Below, piece after piece: positions 25,532-35,358 of a DNA stretch of 64,000 nt (the first letter of the stretch is position 1; each line of letters begins with the position of its first letter). The notes under the pieces were generated by a model that searched no databases, was not told the DNA's origin, and was given only the letters and a program-made list of their open reading frames with translations. Origin of the DNA: an uncultured Faecalibacterium sp. (lineage in GTDB: Bacteria > Bacillota > Clostridia > Oscillospirales > Ruminococcaceae). The stretch covers positions 62,001 through 126,000 of the forward strand of contig CALFLK010000025.1 in assembly GCA_937880095.1 (NCBI GenBank), in the 5' to 3' direction. Both the position numbers and the translations under genes were made by a program.

Positions 25532-27028
25532 ATGGAAGCCTGCAAGCGCTACATCCTTGCTCTAGACCAGGGCACCACATCCAGCCGTGCCATCCTGTTT
25601 GACCACGAACAGCATATGGTCGGCGTATCTCAGCAGGAATTTACCCAGCATTACCCCCAGCCCGGCTGGGTCGAACATGACCCTATGGAAATCTGGTCAA
25701 CCCAGTACGGCGTGATGACCGAAGTCATGGCGCGTACCGGTGTAGAACCGGAACAGCTCGCTGCCATCGGCATCACCAACCAGCGAGAAACCACCATCAT
25801 TTGGGACCGCTCCACCGGACGCCCCATCTACAATGCGATTGTGTGGCAGTGCCGACGCTCTGCTGCGCTGGCAGAAGAACTGGCGCGCACCGTTGGTGAA
25901 CAGGTGATTCAGGAAAAGACGGGTTTGCGTCCGGACGCTTATTTTTCTGCCACCAAGATTCGCTGGATTCTGGACCATGTACCCGGTGCGCAGGTACGCG
26001 CCGAGCGGGGAGAGCTGGCTTTCGGAACGGTGGACAGCTGGCTGATTTACAAGCTGACCGGCGGCAAGGTGCATGTGACTGACCGCACCAACGCCAGCCG
26101 TACCATGCTGTTCAACATTCATACGCTGGAATGGGATGCTGATTTGTGCCGTGCGCTGAACATTCCCATGAGCCTGCTGCCGGAGGTAAAAGGCTCCAGC
26201 GAAATTTACGGAATGTGCAATCTGTCCGGCTGTGAAGTTCCCATTGCGGGTGCAGCAGGTGACCAGCACGCTGCTTTGTTTGGGCAGTGCTGTTTCACAC
26301 CCGGCAGTGTGAAAAACACCTACGGAACCGGTTGTTTCATGCTGATGAACACCGGCGACCGCATTGTGAACAGCCAGAACGGACTGATTACCACCATTGC
26401 CGCTTCGGCAGGAACCAAGGTGCAATATGCACTGGAAGGCAGTGTGTTCGTCGGTGGCGCCATCATTCAATGGCTGCGGGATGAGCTGGGCTTGATTCGT
26501 GACAGTGCCGACAGCGAATATTTTGCCCGTAAGGTAAGCGACACCGGCGGTGTTTATGTAGTACCAGCCTTTACCGGTTTGGGCGCACCGCACTGGGATA
26601 TGTACGCACGCGGTGCAATTTTGGGCATGACCCGCGGTACCAACCGCAATCACATCATCCGCGCTGCGCTGGAAAGTGTTGCTTTCCAGAGCAACGACGT
26701 ACTGCGCGCTATGCTGGCAGATACCGGGCTGACCATTCCGGTATTGAAGGTGGACGGTGGTGCTTGTGCAAACAATCTGCTGATGCAATTTCAGGCAGAC
26801 ATTTCCGGCGTAGTAGTACATCGCCCCAAAGTACGGGAAACTACCGCGCTGGGCGCAGCCATGCTGGCAGGTTTGGCGGTTGGTTTCTGGAAAGATTCCA
26901 ACGAGTTGCAGCAAAAGTGGGAACTGGATCAAGCATTCACCAACTGGATGCCGGAAGAAAAAGCAGAAGCTCTCCGTGCGGGATGGACCAAAGCGGTCGG
27001 CCGCGCACGCGATTGGGCTACGGAATAA
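25532..27028 (+). CDS. glpK: Glycerol kinase GlpK
   Basis: Phosphorylates glycerol with ATP to glycerol 3-phosphate. The 498-residue FGGY-family kinase starts at ATG 25532 after GGAGG. Motifs: [15 protein letters not shown] near residue 6, GITNQRETT near 80, [13 protein letters not shown] near 240 and the FGGY C-terminal block [17 protein letters not shown] near 410. Length is normal. No glpF or glpD is adjacent. The next gene, a histidine phosphatase, starts 16 bases downstream and is probably cotranscribed. Confidence 0.96.
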   Translation: MEACKRYILALDQGTTSSRAILFDHEQHMVGVSQQEFTQHYPQPGWVEHDPMEIWSTQYGVMTEVMARTGVEPEQLAAIGITNQRETTIIWDRSTGRPIYNAIVWQCRRSAALAEELARTVGEQVIQEKTGLRPDAYFSATKIRWILDHVPGAQVRAERGELAFGTVDSWLIYKLTGGKVHVTDRTNASRTMLFNIHTLEWDADLCRALNIPMSLLPEVKGSSEIYGMCNLSGCEVPIAGAAGDQHAALFGQCCFTPGSVKNTYGTGCFMLMNTGDRIVNSQNGLITTIAASAGTKVQYALEGSVFVGGAIIQWLRDELGLIRDSADSEYFARKVSDTGGVYVVPAFTGLGAPHWDMYARGAILGMTRGTNRNHIIRAALESVAFQSNDVLRAMLADTGLTIPVLKVDGGACANNLLMQFQADISGVVVHRPKVRETTALGAAMLAGLAVGFWKDSNELQQKWELDQAFTNWMPEEKAEALRAGWTKAVGRARDWATE

Positions 27029-27044
27029 GAAATGGAGTAAACAT

Positions 27045-27782
27045 ATGCAGCTGGTTTTTATACGACATGGTGAACCCAATTACGAAATCGACAGCTTAAC
27101 CCAGGAGGGCTTTCTGGAAGCCGATCTGCTGGCAAAGCGCATTGTGGATCAAAAGTGGCCTGTAACCGATATTTTTTGCAGCCCGCTGGGCCGTGCGCAG
27201 GATACCGCGCGCCCCACTTTGAAGGCATTGGGCCGCGAAGCCGAAACCTGCCCTTGGCTGCGGGAATTTGGCTGTGGTGATTTCACCCCGCCGGACGGCA
27301 GCCGAGAGTTCAAGAGCGTCCCTTGGGATTTTTACCCCGATTATTGGACCGGTGACCCGCTCTTGTGCAATCGGGATCAGTGGACCCAGGCGGATGTGAT
27401 GCAGCTTATGCCGCAGAATGTATCGCAGCGCTTTGCCGAAGTGACGGACGGTCTGGATTCCATTCTGGCACGTTATGGCTATCATCGGGAAAACGGTTAC
27501 TATCGTGTCGATGCAGATGCAAAAAAGGATGCCATGCTGGTATTTTTCTGCCATCTGGGTCTGACAGGTGCAGCGTGCGGTCATTTGCTGAACGTTGCGC
27601 CGCCTATTTTGTGGCATGGATTTTTCCTGCCGGCTTCTTCGGTCACGGTCTTGAACACCGAGCAACGTCAGCCGGACATTGCCGGTTTCCGCTGTCAGGT
27701 AATGGGTGACACCCAGCACTTGCGTGTAAACGACAGAGAAGTCAGCCCCATGGGTGCATTTGGTCCTTTGTTCAACGGCTAA
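27045..27782 (+). CDS. Histidine phosphatase family protein (phosphoglycerate mutase-like)
   Basis: A 245-residue branch-1 histidine phosphatase. The catalytic motif LVFIRHGEP is at residues 3-11 (RHG) and a second histidine is seen in FFCHLGLTG near residue 170. The start at ATG 27045 follows TGGAG. It may act on small phosphate esters; no substrate can be named. It lies 16 bases after glpK in the same direction. Confidence 0.85.
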   Translation: MQLVFIRHGEPNYEIDSLTQEGFLEADLLAKRIVDQKWPVTDIFCSPLGRAQDTARPTLKALGREAETCPWLREFGCGDFTPPDGSREFKSVPWDFYPDYWTGDPLLCNRDQWTQADVMQLMPQNVSQRFAEVTDGLDSILARYGYHRENGYYRVDADAKKDAMLVFFCHLGLTGAACGHLLNVAPPILWHGFFLPASSVTVLNTEQRQPDIAGFRCQVMGDTQHLRVNDREVSPMGAFGPLFNG

Positions 27783-27801
27783 AAAACTTCTTTTTCAAAA
27801 A

Positions 27802-27833
27802 TTGAAATAAACCCCATCCGTCCATCGTATAAT
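27802..27833 (+). promoter_or_regulatory. Possible promoter for the DUF2007-like gene
   Basis: -10 TATAAT at 27828-27833 with TTGAAA at 27802-27807; the 20-base spacer is longer than ideal, so the -35 is uncertain. Confidence 0.45.
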
Positions 27834-27878
27834 AAACATGAGATGTATCGAAAGAGAAAAGGACGGAGGGGTTTTTCT

Positions 27879-28127
27879 ATGGTCTTTTTTTGGAATGCAC
27901 AACTTTTATTAGTCACAACCGATTTGGTTGAACAGGCACGTTTGCGCATCGCATTGCGCAAAGCCGGCATCCAATACCGCATGAAACTCACCCGTTATTC
28001 CAATGATGGCAAGGCAGCTGGGCTGCAGGGACCCATTGTGGATTATAGCCACGAGTATTCCATCTATGTGCGCAAGCAGGATTTTGCCCATGCAAAGGCT
28101 TTGTGCGAAGCCAATGCGCATGCCTGA
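27879..28127 (+). CDS. Small cytoplasmic protein, DUF2007-like
   Basis: An 82-residue protein starting at ATG 27879 after GGAGGGG; an upstream ATG at 27843 lacks a site. Pattern: a beta strand (LLLVTTDLV), a helix with EQARLRIALRKAGI, then strands around YSIYVRKQDFAHAKALCE. This matches the alpha-beta plan of DUF2007-type 'putative signal transducing' proteins, which sense or bind unknown ligands. It is a single gene with a promoter-like -10 box and a terminator. Confidence 0.65.
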   Translation: MVFFWNAQLLLVTTDLVEQARLRIALRKAGIQYRMKLTRYSNDGKAAGLQGPIVDYSHEYSIYVRKQDFAHAKALCEANAHA

Positions 28128-28174
28128 TTCGGTATCTGTAAAAATACCTGTTGCCCTGATTTTTCATAGCAAAT

Positions 28175-28206
28175 AACGGCGTGGCTGAAAATGCCGCGCC
28201 GTTTTT
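28175..28206 (+). terminator. Terminator of the DUF2007-like gene
   Basis: 11-bp stem AACGGCGTGGC/GCCGCGCCGTT, loop TGAAAAT, then TTT. Confidence 0.8.
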
Positions 28207-28226
28207 GCGTCCAAACGCCAAAATAT

Positions 28227-28270
28227 AAAAAAGCAGACACACACTGTTTCCAATGCGTGTCTGCTTTTTA
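28227..28270. terminator. Bidirectional terminator after the GH101 gene
   Basis: 12-bp stem AAAAGCAGACAC/GTGTCTGCTTTT with T runs on both strands. It is the minus-strand terminator of the giant surface enzyme gene. Confidence 0.85.
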
Positions 28271-28329
28271 TTTGCTTATCGCAGAATCTTTCGATTCTGT
28301 GCGCCCTTTACGCAAGCCATCTTTACGAA

Positions 28330-31300
28330 TTACTTCTTGTCAGATTTCTTCTTGCTTGTGTAGTAAACGCCAGCTGCCAGTGCGCCGCTGATGAGCAGCA
28401 GAGTGATCCACAGACCCATGTTGGTCGTGTCACCAGTTGCTGCGCCATTGCCGGGACGTGCCGGAGCAGGTGCGGGCTGGTTGTTGCCGGAATCCGGGTT
28501 AACCGGCTTCTCAGGATCAACGGGCTTGACGGGATCAACCGGATCAACGGGATCGACAGGAGTAGCAGCCTTGACGTTAACCGTCACTGTGGTTTCCTTG
28601 GTAACACCCTCAACCGTGTAGCTGATGGTGATAGTCTGCTCGCCTTCCTTCAGGTTGTCGCCGTTGGTAACGGTCAGACCCTCAGTGATGACCTTGGAGG
28701 TGCCGTCGCTGTAGTAAGCGGTTACTTCAACATCAGCAACATCAAAGTTGTCACCAACAACGTAATCCTTAGCGGGGTTCTTGGTAACTTCGACGCGCTC
28801 CAGCGTTACGGGAACTTCGTCAGTCGTAACCGTTACGGTTGCGGTTGCCTTCAGACCAGCTGCGTTGGAAACCGTCACAGTTGCGGTACCAGCCTTCAGA
28901 GCGGTAACATTGCCGTTCTGATCGACCTTGATGATATCATTGTCCTCGGTGCTCCAGACAATGCCCTTCAGCACAGTGTCGCCCACAGGTGCGATGGTCA
29001 TTTCCTTGGTTTCGCCGACCTTCATGGTCAGATCGGTCAGAGTTGCTTCGTCAGCGACCTTCTTGTTGTAAACAACTTCGAACTCAGCCAGCGTAGCATT
29101 GTTGTTCTTGCCGCACAGTTCAATCTGGATGAACTGGTAGCTGCCTTCCGGCAGCGGGCACTCAACCCAGGTGCTGTTCTTCTGCATTTCTGCAGGAACA
29201 TCGATCCATTCGCTGGTAACACCATCCAGAATCTCGGTGCGATCAGCATTTGCCTTATTGCCAATGGTGTAGCGATAGCTCTGGATAATACCGTTCTGCT
29301 CGCCGCCGTTACGATTCAGCAGACGGAAGCCAGTCAGAGGCATGGACTTGCCCAGATCGTAAATAAACAGCAGGGGATTCTCCTTGGTGACTGCATTCCA
29401 CTTACCGTCACAAGCGGTAGCATGGTTCTTATCGATGGTCTTGTCCCAATCTGCAGTGTTCTGCAGGTTGTTGATACCGGTGCACTGAACACTCGGCTTG
29501 ATCACGACAGAATCAGAAACGGTAATAGTAACAGAAGCTTCCTTGCCGTTGTAGCGTGCGGTAATGGTTGCAGTGCCAGCCTTCTTAGCGCCGACAGTCA
29601 GGGTTTCTTGGTTGAAGCTGATGATTTCGCGGTCAGCATCAGAAATCTCGAAAGTAGCCTTATCCAGATTGATGCCGTGCAGCTTGGTGGTTTCGCCCTT
29701 GTACAGGTCCTTGTTTTCAGCTCTCAGAACAACGCCAACTTCTTCTGCGCTCATTTCGCGGATTACCAGATCATCCAGGATGAAGTCGCGCTCGCCCATG
29801 TCGTTGCCGCCTGCCTGACGGTTGCAGAACAAGCCAATCCAGGTCTGGCCATTGGGTGCGCCCATAACCTGCATGGTGTGGGTCTTAGTGGTTGCGCTGT
29901 TTGCCTGACCAATCGTACCAGCAGTGCTAGGGAAGTACTCGGTAGGCATCTCGTAGCTATCACCATTACCAACGACCATTGCGTATGCATTGCCGCGACC
30001 AGACTGATACTTGAAGGTGACTTCGTACATCTTGTCTGCCTCGAAGCGGAAGTTCTGCGGGATGGTCTGGTAGATGATACCGTAGTTGTTTTCGTGATGC
30101 TTCAGAGACCAGTCGCCGCTGATAACATCATCGATGATCTTATCCTGCCAGCCGGACTGGGTGAACTTGCCATTGCGCTGTGCCAGGTGAGTACGGGGAT
30201 CGCTGACGCCCTGAGCAGGACCCAGAACGAAGGGATACAGACCCTGTACAACAGACTCGAAGTCCTGTACGAAGGTACCGTCCTCACGGTAGTTGTTCAG
30301 CTTCTTCTCAACGATACGGATATCGTCCCAGAAGACTTCACCGTCACCAGCCTCACGAGCCAGGGTGAAGGTTGCGGTATTGCCAGCAGCTACGAAAGGT
30401 ACCTGGATCCACTGCAGCTTACTGTCGTAATTGTTGCTGCGGTGACCCTCGTCACACTGTACATAGTTGCTTGCGATGGAGCGGTAAGTGTAGTTGGAAA
30501 CTACCTTCTCACCGTTATCGACAGAAATGGTTGCCTTGCTGTCGCTCTTGTTGTCGACATAGATCTCAGCCACATAGTCCTTGCCTGCGGTCAGGCCGGT
30601 GATCTGAGTGGAGATAGAAACGGGGGTCTTGGTTGCGCCCAGCACCAGATTCTGGTCGCCGGTAACAGCCTTCTTGACCTGTACGCTCTCGTTGTCGATG
30701 GTGCCGGTCCAGTTCTTTGCATTCAGCTTTGCGCCGTCTGCATAGCCGTTGAAGCCGGGGTCTGCAACGTGATCGCCATCACCGAAGTTGTCGACCAGAG
30801 TCTTTACTTCAGCTTCGCGAACCAGAACGTAGGGGGTCTTTTCCTTTGCAGTCAGAGTGACAGAACCATTGGTAACCGTAACAACCTGAGGATCGATACG
30901 GCCCTGATCGGTCAGCTCGTAGCAGTACAGGGTCTGTGCGTCTGCAAACTCTGCGGGCAGTTCCCAAGTGGTCTTACCGCCGTCGTAGTTCCAGTGGTAC
31001 AGCTTGTCCTGTGCGCCCTGGTAATCCTGCCAAGGCAGCAGATAAGTGCCATCGTTCAGAACCAGCTTGCCATTCAGCGTAATCTTGCGCTCGATGACTT
31101 CATCCTTGCGCTGTTTTTCGTTACGGGTAACAACAACAGTGTTGCCATCCTTGTCCTTCAGAGTGATCTGCTTTTCCTGGTTTGCTACAGGAGACTTGTC
31201 GCCTTCTGCGCCAGTGTAGTCAACCCACTTGGTAACCTGATAGTGCTGCAGGAAACGGGTAGGCAGGTTGTCGGAGAAGGTACGCTGGATGTAAGAATTG

Positions 31301-34300
31301 TAGCTCTGCTCACCCTGCCAGCCTTCGAAGCCAGGCACACGGTAGCCACCCAGCAGCGGGTTGTCTGCTGCGCCGCCGAACGGGGGATAGTTCAGAACCT
31401 GAGAGTCACGCTGATCGTTGCGGATGAAGCGGATGATCTCACTGTTAAAGCCCTTCATGCCGGCGCCGCCGTAGGTTGCGTCGGTTGCCCAGTGCTGCCA
31501 GGTAGAGTCGTACTCGCCCTGATCAGAGAACTCGGTGGAGAAACGCCAGCCCAGAGAGTTGAACTGCTCTGCAATGCGGCGGGTTTCCCATGCATCCTGG
31601 TACCAAACGTCCAGGTAGACGAAGTCCATGTTGTCCTTCAGGGACATTGCTTCGTCACGGATCTGATCCATGCTGTCAACAGTGCCCTTAGATGCAACTT
31701 CGGGCCACTGTGCGGTGTTGTGGTTGGTGCCGTTGATGCGGTCGTAGAACTGCACCAGACGAGCCCAGCGGTTACCGCTGGTCAGGTCCCACATCTTATC
31801 GATAACGTGAGACTGATCCAGCCAGCCCCAGCCGTGGGTACCCCATCCACTGGGTGCCAGCATACGGTCGCTGAAAGAGTTGGATTCAGGATAAGCTTCC
31901 TGTGCGTTGACGTGAACGCCAACTTCGGTGTTGTACTTATGTGCAATCTTGATCAGTTCGCGGAAGTCCTCGACGCCGCCCTCGCGCTCAGCGATGTCAG
32001 CGTACTCGGAGTTTGCGGAGTCATGGCCTTCGTTGCCGTAGCCCTTCAGCAGCAGTGCCTGGGGCAGGCCGTCCGTTGCCAGGAAGACCTTACGGACGTT
32101 ATCAGCAGTCTCCAGGAAGGGGTTGGGTGCCATGGATGCGAAGTTCATGATGATACGGTAGTTAACGGTATCCTTGATCACTTCGGTGCCCTGGGGAATG
32201 TTGTAAATATCACGGAATGCGATTGCGCCATCGTTCCAGTCGATGACACCATCCTCGTTGCAGTCGCTTGCCAGAGAAACCTTAGCAACCGGCAGCTCGC
32301 TCGTGGGGAAGGTCAGAGTGTTTACGTCGCTGGGGTTGTACTTCTGAGCAGCCATATCGCCGCGCTCGTAGTACCAAGGTGCGCTGGTCAGGCTGATGCA
32401 GTCTGCACCATTGTTGCGCAGGACACGACGGTCGCCTTCTGCTTCAGAGTTAGAGAACAGACCTGCGCTGACCTTGCCATTGGTAACAAAGCCGTACAGA
32501 TACTGATCCTTTTCGCCAGCGCGGAAGCCCTGGCCGTCTTCAAAGCCGATGTAAACGTCGCCATTCTTCGTGGTAGAAGTGGACTTGGTTGCACCAGCAA
32601 AGCCAACGTGCGGCTTGTTGACCTCGGTAGCCTCAACAGCATCCAGGTCGGTAACAGTAATCAGGTTCAAACCGGGAACATCGATAATCTTCACCGGCAG
32701 CGTGCAGCCTTCGCCCTTTTCCAGCTTAGCAACACGATAAGTCAGGCTGTTGCCCTCAACGCTGATCTCAATGGTCAGGGTCAGGTCAATGCCCAGATTA
32801 TTCTTAACGCCCAGCGTGTAAGTAGCAGTGTTGCCGTTGATCACAACGGGGCTGGTGGTAGCAGCGATTGGCTGACCGTTGATTGCAACGTTCTTCAGAT
32901 CTTCTTCGACCTGACCCAGCATTTCGCCGCTGCCGTCCTTCAGGACGTACTTAGCAACCTGCGGGAACTCCTTGCCGACGTAGACCTTCATGGTCTCGCT
33001 CTCGATCTTTGCATACTTTGCATCGAAATCGATTACTTCCTTCAGCAGCAGCTTCTGAACAGGTACTTCGACCGGCTGGTCCGTAATTTCAAATTCATAG
33101 CTGACTGCCTGATAACCGGGCTTGGAAACTGCCATCGTGTAGTGGCCGGTTTCCATCTTTTCAATGGTGTAAGTGCCATCCTTGCCGGTTTTGACCTTAC
33201 GGTCAGCAACACGCACAACAGCATCTTCCATGGGCTGGTCATCCTTATCGACGACCTTACCAGTTACGGTAACCAGAGTAGCCAGACGCTTTGTCAGTTC
33301 ACCATTCTGTGCAACCAGAATCTGCCAGTTATCTTCGGTTTCTTTCTCATTGACCTTGACATTAGCAAACTCAACTGTGCTGTTGCCCTTGGTCATAACG
33401 CCAAACTTGGTATCAGGATTCTTGCTAACCTGCTTGCTCAGCGTATCCAGTTCCTGTCGGTTAGTGTTGGTTTTTACGCCATCAACGGTAACAGACAGAA
33501 CTTCGCGTGCCAGAGAGATTTCAATCTTAGTGGTCTGGCCGTCAGTCGGCAGGGGCAGCTTCTTATCCAGGGAGAAGTATGCATCCAAGCCATCGCCCTT
33601 GTACTGGCAGTACCAACCGGAGCTGCTATCGCAGCCGACATACATCCAGTGGTTTGCATCCAGGTAATAATAGAAGATACCAAAGTTACGACCACCGCTT
33701 ACCTGCTTGAATTCCAGAGACAGGTTGTTCTCTTCCTTTGCAGAAGGTGCACCATGGTACAGTGCGGTAGCCGGGCCAGGGGTACCACCGTAGTTATGGC
33801 CGCCAGTGCCATTGCTCTTCAGCACATACCACAGCTTAGAATCGGGATCAACAGCTGCTTCTTTAACCAGAACGATATTCTCAGTCAAAGTCAGATCGGC
33901 TGCTTCAACCGTAATCTTCTGCGTCTTTGCATTATAGCCATCTGCAGTAATCGTCAGGTTATGTTCCTGGTTTGCTGCAACTTCAGTCAGGGTAAAGTTA
34001 CCTTCTGCATCAGTAGTAGCGGTCTTTTCGCCCAGAGCAACATTTGCATTTGCAACAGGCTCACCTGCCTCGTTCACTACCTTACCAGTTACGGTAACAG
34101 GAACTGCAGGAGCAGTTTCTTCCTTAGCTGCCCAAGTAAAGCTCATGTTCTTATACTTGGTCATGCCTTCATAATCAGCCTTGGCATAAGTCTTTTCGCC
34201 GACAACCAAGTTGGAAACGATAACGTCGGTAAACTCGCTCTGATACTTAGCAGCACCAAAACCAACCTTACCAGCCTTATCCTTCAAGCCCAGAAAATCA

Positions 34301-35001
34301 GCATTGTTAGCGACTGCTTCGCCCGTCTGGTTGGTAGTAGTGTTGGTGACTGTAATTTTCAGACCTTCGCTGGTGTACTCGCCACTCACATTGACTACAT
34401 CGCCAGTGTTAACCGCCGGCAAACCAGTCAGATCGGGGTAACCACCGTTTCCATTCTTATACTCATAGAACCAGTGATCATTCGTTCCATCGTAAGCAAT
34501 GTAACCCCACTCCGTATCGCTCACATATTTCGTGACGAAACGGAAACGGCTAGCATTTTTTGCGCTGTTCAGCTTGAAAGTAAAGCTGAAATTCTCAGCA
34601 TTATAAGAATCAGCAGACAGCACGAATGCTTCCGGAGTGCTGTTACCAAAATGGCCATTGCCATTCTGGTCGCCAGCAACCAAGTTCATTTCAACTGCCT
34701 CAGCCTTTACTTCAGGCTCTGCGACTTCTCCAGCAGCAGGCTGGTCAGCCTCTGCCTCGGGAGCAGCGGGTGCTTCCACCTCTGCTTCAGGAGCAGCAGG
34801 CTCTTCGCCCTTCTGTTCCTCAACAACGATCGATTCCTCATCGACCTTAGGCTCTTCCTCAACAACCTGCGTTTCAACAGTTGTTTCAGAAGGTGTCACC
34901 GGAATGTCAGTGCCTGCGGCGAAAGCGGGTGCTGCAATCTGCATCATCACGCTGACAGCGCAAACAAAGCTGATGACTTTTTGTGCCAGCTTCTTTTTCA
35001 C
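28330..35001 (-). CDS. Giant cell-surface endo-alpha-N-acetylgalactosaminidase (GH101)
   Basis: A secreted 2223-residue enzyme. The start is GTG 35001, fixed by AGGAGG seven bases upstream; the open frame runs 15 codons further. A signal peptide (1-27) is followed by an acidic Pro/Ala/Glu-rich linker. Carboxypeptidase-regulatory-like repeats lie near 303-370 and 575-640, with lectin-like segments around them. The GH101 core spans about 830-1400: FVYLDVWY holds the likely nucleophile D1131 and RFSTEF the likely acid/base E1157. Carbohydrate-binding regions, two Big_2-like domains (about 1755-1833 and 1980-2064), an F5/8-type region between them and a bacterial Ig-like domain follow. The tail has a VDP-rich spacer, ATGDTTN, a membrane helix and basic end: a degenerate LPXTG-like wall anchor. 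GH101 releases Gal-GalNAc from mucin O-glycans. Confidence 0.9.
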   Translation of the reverse strand: MKKKLAQKVISFVCAVSVMMQIAAPAFAAGTDIPVTPSETTVETQVVEEEPKVDEESIVVEEQKGEEPAAPEAEVEAPAAPEAEADQPAAGEVAEPEVKAEAVEMNLVAGDQNGNGHFGNSTPEAFVLSADSYNAENFSFTFKLNSAKNASRFRFVTKYVSDTEWGYIAYDGTNDHWFYEYKNGNGGYPDLTGLPAVNTGDVVNVSGEYTSEGLKITVTNTTTNQTGEAVANNADFLGLKDKAGKVGFGAAKYQSEFTDVIVSNLVVGEKTYAKADYEGMTKYKNMSFTWAAKEETAPAVPVTVTGKVVNEAGEPVANANVALGEKTATTDAEGNFTLTEVAANQEHNLTITADGYNAKTQKITVEAADLTLTENIVLVKEAAVDPDSKLWYVLKSNGTGGHNYGGTPGPATALYHGAPSAKEENNLSLEFKQVSGGRNFGIFYYYLDANHWMYVGCDSSSGWYCQYKGDGLDAYFSLDKKLPLPTDGQTTKIEISLAREVLSVTVDGVKTNTNRQELDTLSKQVSKNPDTKFGVMTKGNSTVEFANVKVNEKETEDNWQILVAQNGELTKRLATLVTVTGKVVDKDDQPMEDAVVRVADRKVKTGKDGTYTIEKMETGHYTMAVSKPGYQAVSYEFEITDQPVEVPVQKLLLKEVIDFDAKYAKIESETMKVYVGKEFPQVAKYVLKDGSGEMLGQVEEDLKNVAINGQPIAATTSPVVINGNTATYTLGVKNNLGIDLTLTIEISVEGNSLTYRVAKLEKGEGCTLPVKIIDVPGLNLITVTDLDAVEATEVNKPHVGFAGATKSTSTTKNGDVYIGFEDGQGFRAGEKDQYLYGFVTNGKVSAGLFSNSEAEGDRRVLRNNGADCISLTSAPWYYERGDMAAQKYNPSDVNTLTFPTSELPVAKVSLASDCNEDGVIDWNDGAIAFRDIYNIPQGTEVIKDTVNYRIIMNFASMAPNPFLETADNVRKVFLATDGLPQALLLKGYGNEGHDSANSEYADIAEREGGVEDFRELIKIAHKYNTEVGVHVNAQEAYPESNSFSDRMLAPSGWGTHGWGWLDQSHVIDKMWDLTSGNRWARLVQFYDRINGTNHNTAQWPEVASKGTVDSMDQIRDEAMSLKDNMDFVYLDVWYQDAWETRRIAEQFNSLGWRFSTEFSDQGEYDSTWQHWATDATYGGAGMKGFNSEIIRFIRNDQRDSQVLNYPPFGGAADNPLLGGYRVPGFEGWQGEQSYNSYIQRTFSDNLPTRFLQHYQVTKWVDYTGAEGDKSPVANQEKQITLKDKDGNTVVVTRNEKQRKDEVIERKITLNGKLVLNDGTYLLPWQDYQGAQDKLYHWNYDGGKTTWELPAEFADAQTLYCYELTDQGRIDPQVVTVTNGSVTLTAKEKTPYVLVREAEVKTLVDNFGDGDHVADPGFNGYADGAKLNAKNWTGTIDNESVQVKKAVTGDQNLVLGATKTPVSISTQITGLTAGKDYVAEIYVDNKSDSKATISVDNGEKVVSNYTYRSIASNYVQCDEGHRSNNYDSKLQWIQVPFVAAGNTATFTLAREAGDGEVFWDDIRIVEKKLNNYREDGTFVQDFESVVQGLYPFVLGPAQGVSDPRTHLAQRNGKFTQSGWQDKIIDDVISGDWSLKHHENNYGIIYQTIPQNFRFEADKMYEVTFKYQSGRGNAYAMVVGNGDSYEMPTEYFPSTAGTIGQANSATTKTHTMQVMGAPNGQTWIGLFCNRQAGGNDMGERDFILDDLVIREMSAEEVGVVLRAENKDLYKGETTKLHGINLDKATFEISDADREIISFNQETLTVGAKKAGTATITARYNGKEASVTITVSDSVVIKPSVQCTGINNLQNTADWDKTIDKNHATACDGKWNAVTKENPLLFIYDLGKSMPLTGFRLLNRNGGEQNGIIQSYRYTIGNKANADRTEILDGVTSEWIDVPAEMQKNSTWVECPLPEGSYQFIQIELCGKNNNATLAEFEVVYNKKVADEATLTDLTMKVGETKEMTIAPVGDTVLKGIVWSTEDNDIIKVDQNGNVTALKAGTATVTVSNAAGLKATATVTVTTDEVPVTLERVEVTKNPAKDYVVGDNFDVADVEVTAYYSDGTSKVITEGLTVTNGDNLKEGEQTITISYTVEGVTKETTVTVNVKAATPVDPVDPVDPVKPVDPEKPVNPDSGNNQPAPAPARPGNGAATGDTTNMGLWITLLLISGALAAGVYYTSKKKSDKK

Positions 35002-35144
35002 TCGTGGTCTCCTCCTAATCTGTTTATGAACTCTGCGTGTCTGCATTTGCGCCAGACACAGGCGCCCGCCCCATCTTTCCGCGGGGTGGCCTTCAGGGGC
35101 GGAACGTTCTTTGGATATGAAAATACCACAAAACTTCCTACCAC

Positions 35145-35169
35145 ATTATAACAAATTTTGTGTTATAAT
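35145..35169. promoter_or_regulatory. Promoter -10 box inside a 25-base palindrome, upstream of the GH101 gene
   Basis: Perfect inverted repeat ATTATAACA - 7 bases - TGTTATAAT. The minus-strand TATAAT (35145-35150) is a good -10 for the GH101 gene, giving a leader of about 135 bases; a plus-strand TATAAT (35164-35169) mirrors it. A palindrome covering the -10 is a typical repressor site. The rest of 35002-35358 holds a GC-rich leader able to form hairpins and no gene. Confidence 0.6.
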
Positions 35170-35285
35170 TTGTTGCTATCCTTTTCTAAAATAATGAGCT
35201 TTTCCCACATTTTTTCACAGCAAAGCCCCCTAATTTGTGCTTTTTTGCTATTTTTGCACTTTTTTTATATAGAAAATACCCGGAT

Positions 35286-35347
35286 ATAAAAACATCTCCC
35301 CTGTACAACCCGCTTTTGCTCGGTTTTTGTACAAGGGAGATGTTTTA
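35286..35347. terminator. Terminator of the phospholipase C-like gene
   Basis: Long inverted repeat AAAACATCTCCC... / ...GGGAGATGTTTT, with additional GTAC pairs inside, and T runs on both strands. It lies just after the minus-strand gene ending at 35359. Confidence 0.8.
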
Positions 35348-35358
35348 TGCCATCCTTT

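Noticed and set aside
29422..35151. A 1909-codon open frame antisense to the GH101 gene
   Set aside because: It mirrors the codon use of the real gene, has no ribosome site, no signal peptide and no protein-like domains; it is an artefact of high-GC third positions.
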